Assembly (NCBI RefSeq): GCF_014201335.1
Contig: NZ_JACHEB010000002.1
Span: forward strand, 62,001-126,000
Reading direction: 5' to 3'
Origin: Tunturiibacter gelidiferens
GTDB taxonomy: Bacteria > Acidobacteriota > Terriglobia > Terriglobales > Acidobacteriaceae
DNA length: 64,000 nt
Shown: one piece after another, positions 16,983-25,681 of the stretch
Layout: each line of letters starts with the position of its first letter
How positions within the stretch are numbered: position 1 is the first letter of the stretch
The notes under the pieces: model-generated
Database searches by the model: none
Seen by the model: the letters and a program-made list of their open reading frames with translations, nothing else
What the model was told of the DNA's origin: nothing
Made by a program: the position numbers and the translations under genes

Positions 16983-18206
16983 ATGGAGAGACCGACCGTG
17001 ACCAGTGCGACCCAGGAGCCCGAGATGACTTTGCCGACCGAGACGAGCGCAACGCCAGCCCCAACCGGCAACCTCGAGATCACGGTCTCCCGCGCCGAGC
17101 TGCTGCGCGAGTTGACCGCTGCCCAGAGTGTGGTCGAACGGAAGACAACTATTCCGATTTTGTCGAACTTTCTGTTTGAGGCGACACAGGGCGCAGGTGG
17201 CGACCGGTTGACGATTACTGCGACGGACCTTGACCAGAGCCTGCGGACCAGCTGCGCGGCCAAAGTGAAGAAAGCCGGTGCCTGCACGATTCCCGCACGC
17301 AAGTTGTATGACTACATCAAGCTACTGCCCGAGGGTGAGATCTCGATCAAGTTGATGGACAACCACTGGGTGCAGATTCGCGCGGGGCGATCAAACACGA
17401 AGATGGTGGGGATGGCGCGAGCGAACTTTCCGCAGGTGCCTGAATTTCCGACTAGTGGCGCGGTGAAGATCTCGGTGCCTTCGCTGAAAAACATGGTGTC
17501 GAAGACTATCTTTGCGATCTCGAACGAAGAGTCTCGCTATACGCTGAATGGCGCCTTGCTGGTACTGAAGGCAGAAAGCATGGCGATGGTTGCCACCGAT
17601 GGACATCGGCTGGCGCATATCGAAAAGCTTGGAGAGACGCTGGAGGGTGTGTCGGGGGAGAAGAAGACGCTGATTCCGCGTAAGGCCCTGAGTGAGCTTT
17701 CTTCGCTGCTAGGTGCGACAGAGGCCGAGACACTCGAGTTTGGCGATGACGAACAGACGCTGTTCTTCAGAGTCGGCGGACGGGTGCTGACGAGCCGCAA
17801 GCTGACTGGACAGTTCCCGAATTACGAAGCGGTGCTGCCGCGGGATAATAACAAATTCGTGATTGTCCGTTGCGAAGATTTGATGGGGTCCATTCAGCGT
17901 GTGGCGCAGTTTGCCGACGAGCGGAGCGGGGCTATCAAGATTCGTCTGGAGCAGAATGAACTGAAGCTTTCATCTTCGAGTACGGATGCGGGTGAGTCAG
18001 AAGATACGATCGAGACGCCTTACAACTACGATCCGCTGGTTGTTGGATTCAACAGCCAGTATCTTATCGATTTTCTGAAGGCGATTGGCAACACGGGCGA
18101 GGTGCGGCTGGAGTTTAAGGATGCTCAGAGCGCTGGGCAGATGCGACCCGAAGATGCGAATGAGGATGTGAAGTATAGGTACATTCTGATGCCTATGAGG
18201 ATCTGA
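16983..18206 (+). CDS. dnaN: DNA polymerase III beta subunit (sliding clamp)
   Basis: 407 residues with the three-domain clamp fold. The conserved core starts at NLEITVSRAELLRELTAAQ near residue 30, has the central ATDGHRLAHIEK motif near 205, and ends in the family signature YRYILMPMRI. The first 30 residues (Thr/Pro/Ala-rich) are an extension beyond most family members; the start could lie further in, but no stronger internal start with a ribosome site is obvious. The clamp tethers polymerase III to DNA. A strong hairpin follows 28 bases after the stop. Confidence 0.97.
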   Translation: MERPTVTSATQEPEMTLPTETSATPAPTGNLEITVSRAELLRELTAAQSVVERKTTIPILSNFLFEATQGAGGDRLTITATDLDQSLRTSCAAKVKKAGACTIPARKLYDYIKLLPEGEISIKLMDNHWVQIRAGRSNTKMVGMARANFPQVPEFPTSGAVKISVPSLKNMVSKTIFAISNEESRYTLNGALLVLKAESMAMVATDGHRLAHIEKLGETLEGVSGEKKTLIPRKALSELSSLLGATEAETLEFGDDEQTLFFRVGGRVLTSRKLTGQFPNYEAVLPRDNNKFVIVRCEDLMGSIQRVAQFADERSGAIKIRLEQNELKLSSSSTDAGESEDTIETPYNYDPLVVGFNSQYLIDFLKAIGNTGEVRLEFKDAQSAGQMRPEDANEDVKYRYILMPMRI

Positions 18207-18233
18207 ACATCTAAAGCGCCAGAAAGGTTTGAA

Positions 18234-18277
18234 AAATAACCCATAATTTGGCCAAATGGCCAGCTTATGGGTTATTT
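18234..18277 (+). terminator. strong hairpin after dnaN
   Basis: AAATAACCCATAA (18234-18246) pairs perfectly over 13 bases with TTATGGGTTATTT (18265-18277). The 18-base loop contains its own GGCC-AAAT-GGCC dyad. A/T-rich flanks make it a plausible bidirectional intrinsic terminator closing dnaN. Confidence 0.8.
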
Positions 18278-18425
18278 AATGATGCTGTTTCAAATAGTAG
18301 CGTGAATCCGCCGCCATATTTCATACGAAAGCGACTCCGCGGAAGCCATGCAGCGTCTCAGTCAGCAATTGGGGGCTTAACAAGTAATACGTCGGTAGCT
18401 AGGGAAACCGTTTACGATGCTGACT

Positions 18426-19425
18426 CTACTTACGAACAAGTGTGGGTGACATGAGCGGCTTGGTGATTTCGAGAGGTGCTCCGCTCACAATCAGGCTTCT
18501 TCGATTGATTTCCCTTTTGAAGTCAAAATCAAGATAGAGGTCTGGTGTAATCGGCGATTGCGTCAGGCTCGCAGCAGGGCCGAGATAGAGCAACGCATCT
18601 CCTACCGCCCGAGGGCTTTGATCTTCCGTTACCAGGAGGGCTTTCGTCCCTTTAGCTTCTGTCGCAAACACACGGGTTCGCCACGGTTCCATGGTTTTGC
18701 TCGAAACTATCAGACTCCGCTTTGTTTTGCGATCCCATATATGGAGCTACTACAAAGAAGGCTCTTGGATAGCTCTGCTCAACCAAAGGTTTCAGTGCCT
18801 CCGAACCAAAGAAGTGAAGCGACCCATAGATGACTAAAGCCTTCCGGTGCTTTGCGAGAATCTGAGACTTTATAAGCTCGGCAGGATACCGATCACGTTG
18901 CGACATTTGCGTCAGATCCGCCGGAGTTTTGATTTTCGACCAATCGATCGGTGGCTCACCAAGCCAGATGTGGATACGCTCAGAAAGTGGCAATCCCTCG
19001 TTTACTGCTCGAACCTGGGCAAAAAAGTTAAGATATCCGAGCGCAGTAACGGTAGGGACCCAACCAACGGTATCGGTCCATACCCTCCGCAGCTGCTCGT
19101 ACGGGATGTCCTCACCGGCGATATAGCGATCTATCGTGTCCTGCTGAGCGGCCCCGCCGAACTCCACCACGACGTTATCAATTTCCTCAGTGAATCTCGG
19201 ATCTCGGATTAGATCAACATAGAAATCTTCTTCTTGAGCGAGGCCATGCCAATCAGCCATACCGACGATTGAGTGAGATTGAAACGCTACAAAAATTCCG
19301 TCAACAGCAGGCACAATTTACGGAGGTCGAGAGGCTAAAGTCTGGGCTTGTTCACCTACGAGACTGCCGGAAACGAGGGTTCCCCCAAGCATGGCCATCA
19401 GAAACCCCATCCGTATGCCGGTCAC
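18426..19425 (-). pseudogene. exported uncharacterised protein with nonsense codon and frameshift
   Basis: A GTG at 19425 opens a signal peptide (MTGIRMGFLMAMLGGTLVSG) that is cut by a TAA at 19318-19320. The same frame continues directly into VDGIFVAFQSHSIVGMADWHG and about 200 further residues (VVVEFGGAAQQ, ALVIYGSLHFFG). Near 18690 the frame is lost, and homologous-looking sequence (MEPWRTRVFATEAKG ... LLYLGPAASLTQSP) resumes in another frame to 18426. So there are two independent lesions. The H/E-containing blocks faintly recall ChaN/erythromycin-esterase-like folds, but I do not assign a family. Confidence 0.72.
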
Positions 19426-19488
19426 GTGTACCTCATTTTCGCTTGTAGTGGGTTAAGTCGGTCGTCACACAAACGCTATCGGTCTGTA

Positions 19489-19869
19489 TTACAGACGCTC
19501 CGCTTTCTTCCGCGTTAGCCTGTTCTCACCAGCCTGGAACAATTTCGGTGGGATATCTCTACCCACTGTTCCTCGCACTGCAGCCTTGCGCGAGCGATCT
19601 CTAAGTTCATTGAGGCGATTTTCGTACCGCTCAAAAGCCGCTGCCACAGCTTCCCTCAACCTGTTTTCCTGAAAGTAGTGTTCGTAGCCTCCGAAATCTG
19701 GATGCAGCAGCTGTAATGCTGACCGGACCTCCATTGAGACGATTGTTTGATCTGCGTTCTCTGCGGCCCCAAGTCCTTCCTCAGTGACTGTGAAAAAGCC
19801 TTGGCCGTTGTCCCGGATGTAACCGTGAGTCACAAGGTAGGTCGACGGGGCTTCGAGTAGATAGTTCTT
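19489..19869 (-). pseudogene. fragment of a TIGR02391 (Ymh-like) protein
   Basis: An open frame with no proper start begins directly after a TGA at 19870-19872 and runs KNYLLEAPSTYLVTHGYIRD, then ALQLLHPDFGGYEHYFQENR and AVAAAFERYENRLNELRD. The LHP-then-AV-AAF-x-E-x-R pattern is characteristic of TIGR02391/Ymh proteins, which occur among defence and mobile genes. The expected N-terminal half is missing. The fragment abuts a helicase remnant on the opposite strand. Confidence 0.5.
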
Positions 19870-20297
19870 TCACTCGCCCCGTTTCCGTCGCCGCTGGTGC
19901 ACGCGACATGTACAAGAAGCGCTACAACGTTGCGGCCAGCCGTGCGCAGGATCAGCTTGGATAGTCCACTCGATGGACCGCCAGTCGAATCTCACCGCTG
20001 CCGATTTACGCCGCCGGCTGCTCGATCATGCACACGATCCCGCTGCGTCGATGGACAAGGTCGGGACATCATCGGTTGGAGTTGATTCCGAGTTCGAGCG
20101 GCTCGTTATGAAGGACCTTAAGATAAAAGGGTTCCGGTTCACCCCCTCAGTGGAAGGTCGAGAGCTATCGAATCGATCTGATCGTCGAGGGTGTGAAGGA
20201 ACGCCTTGCGGTCGAATGCGACGGGGATCGATTCCATACACTTGAGACTCTTCAATCTGACATGGAGCGGCAGGCCGTATTGGAGCGCCTCGGGTGA
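19858..20297 (+). pseudogene. C-terminal remnant of a superfamily I helicase with Vsr-like nuclease domain
   Basis: Three frames join into one helicase tail. The first gives RDMYKKRYNVAASRAQDQL (the motif VI region) and stops at TAG 19962-19964. Losing one base near 19957 restores WIVHSMDRQSNLTAADLRRR and [20 protein letters not shown]. One extra base near 20150 then leads to [26 protein letters not shown] and [12 protein letters not shown]. The last blocks are the PD-(D/E)xK-type nuclease fused to many SF1 helicases in defence contexts. The helicase core is missing, so the remnant is dead. Confidence 0.75.
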
Positions 20298-20343
20298 CTA
20301 CCTCCTTGAGAGATTTCGCAAGCGCTTCTCTCGATGTAGAGCA

Positions 20344-20858
20344 CATTCGGTGTGAGCGAAACAAGATGGAAAGCTCCGTATTTATCCTCCTGCACCTGAA
20401 GCGACTCAACTGATGGTCAGAAAGGTTCAGACCGAACTCCAGCTTTGGCTTTCTAAAACCGGTCGGCATGGGCAACCCATGATTCGCCGAAGGTTCTTCC
20501 TCGAAGACAGCGGGATGATGTGCCCTGATGTTGCTTACGTTGCTTCAAGTTTTGCAAAAAAAGCCTCGCTATAAATATGCCAAGCATTCTCAGGCTGTGT
20601 CCCCATTTCGTGGTCGAAGTTTGTTCTCATCCACGAGAGCTTCGCCCGTTGAAGGACAAGATGCTTCAATGGGTCGCAAACGGCATTGAACTCGGATGGC
20701 TTATGGTGCCTCAAGAGCAATGCGTATTCATTTACTCGCCCGGTTCCGAGCCGGAAATTGTAGATGGGGATTTTGTCGTCGGAGACGGACCAGCCGAAGA
20801 GTTCTTCATCTTTCTCGACGATGTCTGGCGGTTGGATGTTTACAAGAGATTTTACTAA
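20344..20858 (+). pseudogene. Uma2-family nuclease-fold remnant
   Basis: Frame one reads QDGKLRIYPPAPEATQLMV, then RRRFFLEDSGMMCPDVAYVA, and stops at TAA 20572-20574. From 20577 another frame continues LRLCPHFVVEVCSHPRELRP, KMLQWVANGIELGWL and FIYSPGSEPEIV. Together they match the PD-(D/E)xK Uma2 fold (D in PDVAYV, E-V in FVVEV). The N-terminus is truncated and at least one frameshift splits the core. Uma2 genes are common and expendable in Acidobacteriota. Confidence 0.75.
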
Positions 20859-20894
20859 TCTGCCAACTATCTTTGCATCCACTCTGCATGCGTT

Positions 20895-21587
20895 ATGACA
20901 CAGGTGCAACGGAAGAAGGATCGAGAACCCTCAATGATCGACGCAGACATGTTCCACACAACTGCGCTGTATCTTGACCTGGAATGGACGTGCTGGGATG
21001 CGCCACCGCAACCGGGGATGCAGCCCGAAATCATCGAGATTGGATTAGTAGAAATGAACCTGGACACTCTCGACATCATTCAGGAAGGCACGTACTTTGT
21101 TCGCCCTCGTCGTTGGGAGATCAGTTTAAAGTGTGCGAACTTGACCGGGATCACAGCTGACGATGTTCGGAGTGCTGCTCCTCTCAGTGAAGTTCTTGGC
21201 GTCCTCACTAGGAAGTTCGAGCCGCAAAAGAAGCCTTGTTGTACCTGGGGTGACGATGTCTCTGTAATTGCCAAGACCTGCCAAGGCCTCGGGCTTGTCC
21301 GCCCTTTTCGTCATCCGATCGGCCTGGCAAAGGTGTTTCAGGGCGCGTTTGCAATCAAAGAGCAGAAGAGCTTGAGCGCGGCCATCCAGATGCTGGACTT
21401 GGAGTTCGACGGTGTTCCGCATGGCGCATTACCAGATGCTCGAAACACCGCGCGAATCCACGCATGTATCCTTCGCCGAATGCGGGGGGAGCCGGAACTC
21501 TCTTCGCCCAACGCGATCAAGAGACATGAAATTGCGTCTTTGAGTCCATTTGCTGAAAAGCTAAAGGCGATAGTTGGTGCTCAGTGA
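20895..21587 (+). CDS. DEDDh-type 3'-5' exonuclease (KapD/ERI-1-like)
   Basis: 230 residues. Catalytic acidic residues D28 and E30 lie in LYLDLEW; a second block is WGDDVSVI; the HGALPDARNTARIH motif supplies the catalytic His and last Asp. It resembles the KapD/ERI-1 branch of DnaQ-like exonucleases, which trim RNA or DNA 3' ends. The frame is full length, unlike its neighbours. The start may also be the ATG at 20934. It is isolated among pseudogenes, and its substrate is unknown. Confidence 0.85.
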   Translation: MTQVQRKKDREPSMIDADMFHTTALYLDLEWTCWDAPPQPGMQPEIIEIGLVEMNLDTLDIIQEGTYFVRPRRWEISLKCANLTGITADDVRSAAPLSEVLGVLTRKFEPQKKPCCTWGDDVSVIAKTCQGLGLVRPFRHPIGLAKVFQGAFAIKEQKSLSAAIQMLDLEFDGVPHGALPDARNTARIHACILRRMRGEPELSSPNAIKRHEIASLSPFAEKLKAIVGAQ

Positions 21588-21695
21588 TTGGGTGTGCAGT
21601 GCGGAGGGGCTCGAAGCGTCCCATGTTGGCCTGCTCTCTCGCCAACGGAGTAGAATCTCGCTGATTAGAGGCATGCGATAGGACGAGGCGCAATT

Positions 21696-21923
21696 ATGAG
21701 AAATAACTTCATAGCGTTTATGGGCGGCGTCACCGGAGCAGGATTATTCGGCAAATTGCGACGACCTGGGGCTCCTACAGAGTTTATCGATTCCCGAACC
21801 GTTGAGGATTATTTAGCCGGTGGCGAATTCGAGGAGACATTGCAGCTTTGGTTACGAGGTGCCTGCGAAGGAAAGCCACCCGATTTCCACGGAGAAGAGA
21901 AAAGAGGATTGAGAACCCGCTAA
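21696..21923 (+). CDS. small hypothetical protein
   Basis: 75 residues from ATG 21696, with a glycine-rich hydrophobic start (FIAFMGGVTGAGLFG) and an acidic middle (VEDYLAGGEFEETLQLWLRG). The ribosome site is weak. No family recognised. It may be a gene fragment, as the surrounding 450 bases contain no other supported gene. Confidence 0.3.
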   Translation: MRNNFIAFMGGVTGAGLFGKLRRPGAPTEFIDSRTVEDYLAGGEFEETLQLWLRGACEGKPPDFHGEEKRGLRTR

Positions 21924-22037
21924 TCACGGGGTCGCAATCCTTTGTGGCAATTTCGGCGTTTTGGGCAAAGCGAAGTTGCCGAAAACTCCGTTTTTGTGGA
22001 GGAACAGTAGAACAGTCTCAATGGGAGGGTTGGAAGT

Positions 22038-22329
22038 TCAACCCTGCCGAGGGCGAGCGTTTCCCACTGGGGCGTGAAAAAGAAATCGCCCGAGGAGGCT
22101 TAAAACGGGATTTCCGACGTAGCGGTGCAGCAGCAAGGGCATCGCGCTTGGCTCGATTCCTCCCGAGAAAGCAATTCCCCATCCCTAGGTCCGCTCCGTT
22201 TCGCAGATCGGCAAGGAAGCGAGGAGCGTGAGAGAAGTCGTAGCTGTCGTTGGCGTCGACAATCAACACGTAATGCCCGCGCGCGGCGTCGGCGTCCAGC
22301 GCCGCGCCATATCCGCGGGATGCGTTGAA
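22038..22329 (-). pseudogene. family 2 glycosyltransferase (DPMS-like) fragment
   Basis: Minus-strand frame one reads FNASRGYGAALDADAARGHY, VLIVDANDSYDFSHAPRFL and GADLGMGNCFLG. After one frameshift it continues GGIEPSAMPLLLHRYVGNPV and LSLLGRFLF, and stops at 22038-22040. These are the D-x-D region and following blocks of dolichol-phosphate-mannose-synthase-like transferases. Both the N-terminal part and the C-terminus are gone. It lies directly downstream of the GT87-TolB gene, suggesting a former polyisoprenyl-sugar pathway. Confidence 0.75.
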
Positions 22330-22359
22330 GCGGGGATGTGGGAGTCGACATGGAAGCCC

Positions 22360-24459
22360 TCATGGAATTACGCGGCGTCGGGAGATCCCGGTCAACCAAA
22401 GGCTGCGGCCGCAGTCGGTGGCGTAGACCACACTTTTAGAGTCGCTATCCCAGGAAGACTCGATCTGATTGCAGGGAATGTCCGCCACCCGCCGCGTTGC
22501 GCCTGTCTGCTGATCACGGATCCAAAGGTTCCACATGCCGTTGTCCAGCTGGCTATAGGCCATCCAGCGACCGTCCGGCGACAAGGCCGGGTAGCGAGAT
22601 TCGCCAAGCTCGAGTCGGGTGTTTGAGTGGCTTTGGTCGGTCAGATAAATTTGCGGAGGTTCCCCGTCCTCGACGCCGGAAATCGCATACGCGCGTCGCG
22701 AAGCAAACGCGGCTTCGTAGACGTTGATCGAAGGAGGCGTAAGAGCGACTTGGTTCGAGCCGTCGGACTGAAGCGAAGGCTGGACCATGAGCCTTCCCCT
22801 GCCGTGATCGTTGCGCACAAAAGCGAGGTCCTTACCGTCGACAGAAAACATCGGGTTCCGTCCTCCTTGGAGGATTGTCTTTGTTGGATTCCGGGGATCG
22901 ACGATTGCGGAGTCCTGATTGCGCGCCTTCTCAACGAGTAATTGCTGAGTGCTGGCCGCGAACGAGAGATCATCGCCGGCAGAGGAATCGATTCTTGTCG
23001 AATCCCCTTCGGTGACCAGACGATAACCTTCAAACGCGGAACCAATATAGCGTGTTCCGGCGCCATACACGACCGGATCAACATCGAACAGAGATGGAGT
23101 TTTAAGCGCAATCCGGTAGGCATACTCCTGGCGGACCCCTCGTTGAAGATGAAATGTCGACTGGATACTGGACAGCGTAGCCACGGTCATCAAGCCTGCC
23201 CAAGCGTAATGCGTCCAGTCCCATCCTCCCTTATCATCGCGGCCTGACCACAGAAGAGCGTAAATCCCCAGGAGCACGGCCAGCATGAGGGGGAGTCGCG
23301 GAACACGAAGTAAAATGGCCGGTCCCATCGCGTGGTTGGGGCTGGGCATGGGAAATCCGATGCCCAGATAGCCAATTAGGAGAGCGATGAGCCAGCCGAC
23401 GGACCGGCGCTCGATCAGCAGAGCGCTAAGCACACACACCGGAAACACCATCAGTACGAAGTGATAGGAGGCCGGCATGGTGGAGATCGCAAGGGATGCG
23501 GCCAGCAATCCCACCCATTCAAGAATGATCCGTCGCGGCATCAGGTCTTTCCGGCGGATCAGCAAAATAGCGGGGGCTAACATCAGCATCTGTAAAGCTG
23601 GCTGCAAGACCGAATAAACGAGAGGGGAGTTATGCCAAGGATGTGGATTCCACTCCGGCTCGTTGAGGAACAGATAGTGCAGGAGTGTCGATATGGACGC
23701 CGCAGAAGTGACATAGGGGGACCCGCCTTCGCCGTGCAGCGTCCAAGGCAGAATCTCATGCAGATAGGTACGATGAACGTTCCAGCCAAAAACGGCGATG
23801 GATATAGCTGCGATCATAGTTCCGGTGACTAATGCCGATCCGAGAGCGCGCCAGTTTCTCCGTTGCAAGAACAATGCGAGGAATAGTACGGGAAATATCT
23901 TACAGGCTGCGGCAATTGCGATTAGCGCACCTGAGAGCAAGTAGAATTCTTTGAGGTAGGCCCAACAAGCTGCGACGATCAATACAAGGAGAAACAAGTA
24001 ATACTGCCCGAAGAGCATATTGCGGTGCAGCGGAAAACTGAGTGCGCAGACGAGAGCGATACGCTGATATGACAAACCCGTCAGCGAACGCAACAACCAA
24101 CAGAGCGGAACTAAAAGGGCCAGGTTCACGAGCATCCACACGTGCTTGGCGGCGAGGGCGGGCATCTCGCTTATCGGCCACATGATCAATGTGGAAAATG
24201 GAGTAGTTGGAATGAGCCCGATGATCGGATCATCGATCGATCGATGATCTTTCTCTCTCTGGAGCCATCTCCATTCATAGATTCGGGCGGTGTCGTAGTC
24301 TTCATGAACCAAGCGCGCCGTTAGATAATAGTTAGGAAAATCCGTATTCAGCTTGGACCAAGCGCGTGGCCATGTGTGCATCCCGAGATACGCAATCGCG
24401 AGCAGCAGAATGAAACGCTCCATCCACGAGGCGACGCGTCGATCTCGCAAAATTTCCAT
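22360..24459 (-). CDS. GT87/DUF2029-like membrane glycosyltransferase fused to a TolB-like propeller
   Basis: 699 residues. The first 430 or so form a polytopic membrane domain of about ten segments, with an early D-F-x-x-Y loop (NTDFPNYYLTARLVHEDYD) and HRNMLFGQYYLFLLVLIVA. This fits GT-C glycosyltransferases of the GT87/DUF2029 type that use polyprenyl-phosphate sugars. The last 230 residues hold TolB/WD40-like blades (GGRNPMFSVDGKDLAFVRND, YPALSPDGRWMAYSQ, NLWIRDQQTG). The fusion predicts a membrane enzyme with an extracytoplasmic propeller. A dead GT2 gene follows. Confidence 0.82.
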   Translation of the reverse strand: MEILRDRRVASWMERFILLLAIAYLGMHTWPRAWSKLNTDFPNYYLTARLVHEDYDTARIYEWRWLQREKDHRSIDDPIIGLIPTTPFSTLIMWPISEMPALAAKHVWMLVNLALLVPLCWLLRSLTGLSYQRIALVCALSFPLHRNMLFGQYYLFLLVLIVAACWAYLKEFYLLSGALIAIAAACKIFPVLFLALFLQRRNWRALGSALVTGTMIAAISIAVFGWNVHRTYLHEILPWTLHGEGGSPYVTSAASISTLLHYLFLNEPEWNPHPWHNSPLVYSVLQPALQMLMLAPAILLIRRKDLMPRRIILEWVGLLAASLAISTMPASYHFVLMVFPVCVLSALLIERRSVGWLIALLIGYLGIGFPMPSPNHAMGPAILLRVPRLPLMLAVLLGIYALLWSGRDDKGGWDWTHYAWAGLMTVATLSSIQSTFHLQRGVRQEYAYRIALKTPSLFDVDPVVYGAGTRYIGSAFEGYRLVTEGDSTRIDSSAGDDLSFAASTQQLLVEKARNQDSAIVDPRNPTKTILQGGRNPMFSVDGKDLAFVRNDHGRGRLMVQPSLQSDGSNQVALTPPSINVYEAAFASRRAYAISGVEDGEPPQIYLTDQSHSNTRLELGESRYPALSPDGRWMAYSQLDNGMWNLWIRDQQTGATRRVADIPCNQIESSWDSDSKSVVYATDCGRSLWLTGISRRRVIP

Positions 24460-24574
24460 GCTACATTATGGCCGGCCGCGTTCATTGGAATTGTCAGCGT
24501 CTTGTCATTCAATGATCGTCGGATTGTCGGAGAAGAGAGGGAGAGATCTTCCATATGCCCCAAAGATAAACACG

Positions 24575-24609
24575 GAAGCCAGCCCGGAAACTTCTTCCGG
24601 GCTGGCTTC
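24575..24609 (-). terminator. 15-bp perfect hairpin upstream of the GT87 gene
   Basis: GAAGCCAGCCCGGAA (24575-24589) pairs perfectly with 24595-24609 around a five-base loop. It would end transcription from a minus-strand gene to its right, whose remaining 3' end (residues ISPEATIAATFVQRR to TQIVN, stop near 24645) is all that is left. It also insulates the GT87 promoter. Confidence 0.72.
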
Positions 24610-24925
24610 TTGGTGTTGGTTTTGCCTCTTGGCGACCGTCAATTAACGATCTGAGTCACCGCATTAGCCGCGACTGGAACAAAATTACTGTTAGCGGTGC
24701 AGGTCGCGTTGATAGTGCTGGAGGGATCGGGCCTCTGGCGGCGTTGGACAAAGGTGGCGGCAATGGTTGCTTCAGGCGAAATCCTCTTGCTGGTCAAAAT
24801 TGTCTCAATTCACGGCCGGGTTTCCGACCGTCTCCTAATGATACTGGTGGGAGATCCCTTTTCTCGCTGTGATCGCTAAGGTGCCGCACCGATGGCAATA
24901 GTTGATTCGGCGAGCTCCATCACGT
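24610..24925. other. gene-poor stretch with a minus-strand 3' gene remnant
   Basis: No complete gene. On the minus strand about 50 codons (24645-24820) end in ANSNFVPVAANAVTQIVN. They look like the C-terminus of an exported protein and sit at the right distance before the hairpin at 24575-24609. Confidence 0.3.
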
Positions 24926-25224
24926 CTCACCATCTTCGCCGACCAGCTCTTCACGAATGCCCCGAAACGGTCGAGCGACTTAGAGAAATTGCCTCAGACG
25001 ACGGCGAAGCCCAGGCGGAAATGCGAGGGCACATCGAAGCAATCGCCTGGTGCTATCAGGATCCCATGCTCGGCGGCGGACTGCCAGAACCGGCGGTCGC
25101 TCGCTCCGCTCACCAGCCAGGGGAACGCGGCCCAGATCGGCCCGGGGCTCGCGGCGAGATTGAATTCTATGTCCCGTTCGTACTGGTCGAACCAAGCGTC
25201 GAGCAAGAAGGGCTTGAGTTGCAT
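24926..25224 (-). pseudogene. PLP-dependent aminotransferase with the middle deleted
   Basis: The frame starts with a normal aminotransferase N-terminus (MQLKPFLLDAWFDQY, IEFNLAASPGPIW) and jumps directly to a C-terminal section (FPWLVSGASDRRFW, HGILIAPGDCFDVPSHFRLG). It then hits TGA at 24994-24996, beyond which SKSLDRFGAFVKSW remains in frame. About 270 central residues, including the PLP lysine, are missing. The recognition of both ends as class I/II aminotransferase rests on family memory. Confidence 0.62.
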
Positions 25225-25681
25225 GCAGGTACCTCAGGTAAAGATCCGCAAGCCAGGGACCGGATGATTTTTAGTTTAGGAGCGATGAGAATCCAGCGTT
25301 TAAACAGTTTGCTGGCCCCTGCGTTGAGCGGCCTCGGTTCCTCAACGGAGAGCAAATGCGGATCTGTTACGACGCCGCTAAGGTGGTGACCTCATGCAAC
25401 CATGCCTTTTCAGCAAATTACTAGAGAGCCCGCCGTTCGCTGGCGAAGGCAAGGGCTCGGGATGTGATCGTCTGATAAGGGCGGTCGAGCAACCGGCAAA
25501 GCGAGGGAAAGACCAAAGAATGGCAGCGACACGCACGGTCAAACTTCTCGGCTGAACCGAAGTTTGTGGGCGCGTCTGCGTAACCAAATTGCTGCTGGAT
25601 TATTTCGCGCGATTTCTTCTAACGGGCAGGAATAAAAGCTCCCCCTGCCAGTTTTAGACGATACGGGGCAATCAAAATTAG
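25225..25681. other. gene-free stretch
   Basis: 457 bases. Short open frames exist on both strands but none has a ribosome site or a recognisable motif. Nothing else was seen here. Confidence 0.4.

Noticed and set aside
20026..20475. 149-codon minus-strand frame
   Set aside because: Antisense to the helicase and Uma2 remnants, which read sensibly on the plus strand; no motif on the minus strand.
24892..25389. 165-codon plus-strand frame
   Set aside because: Antisense to the aminotransferase remnant, whose minus-strand reading gives recognisable protein; no ribosome site for the plus frame.
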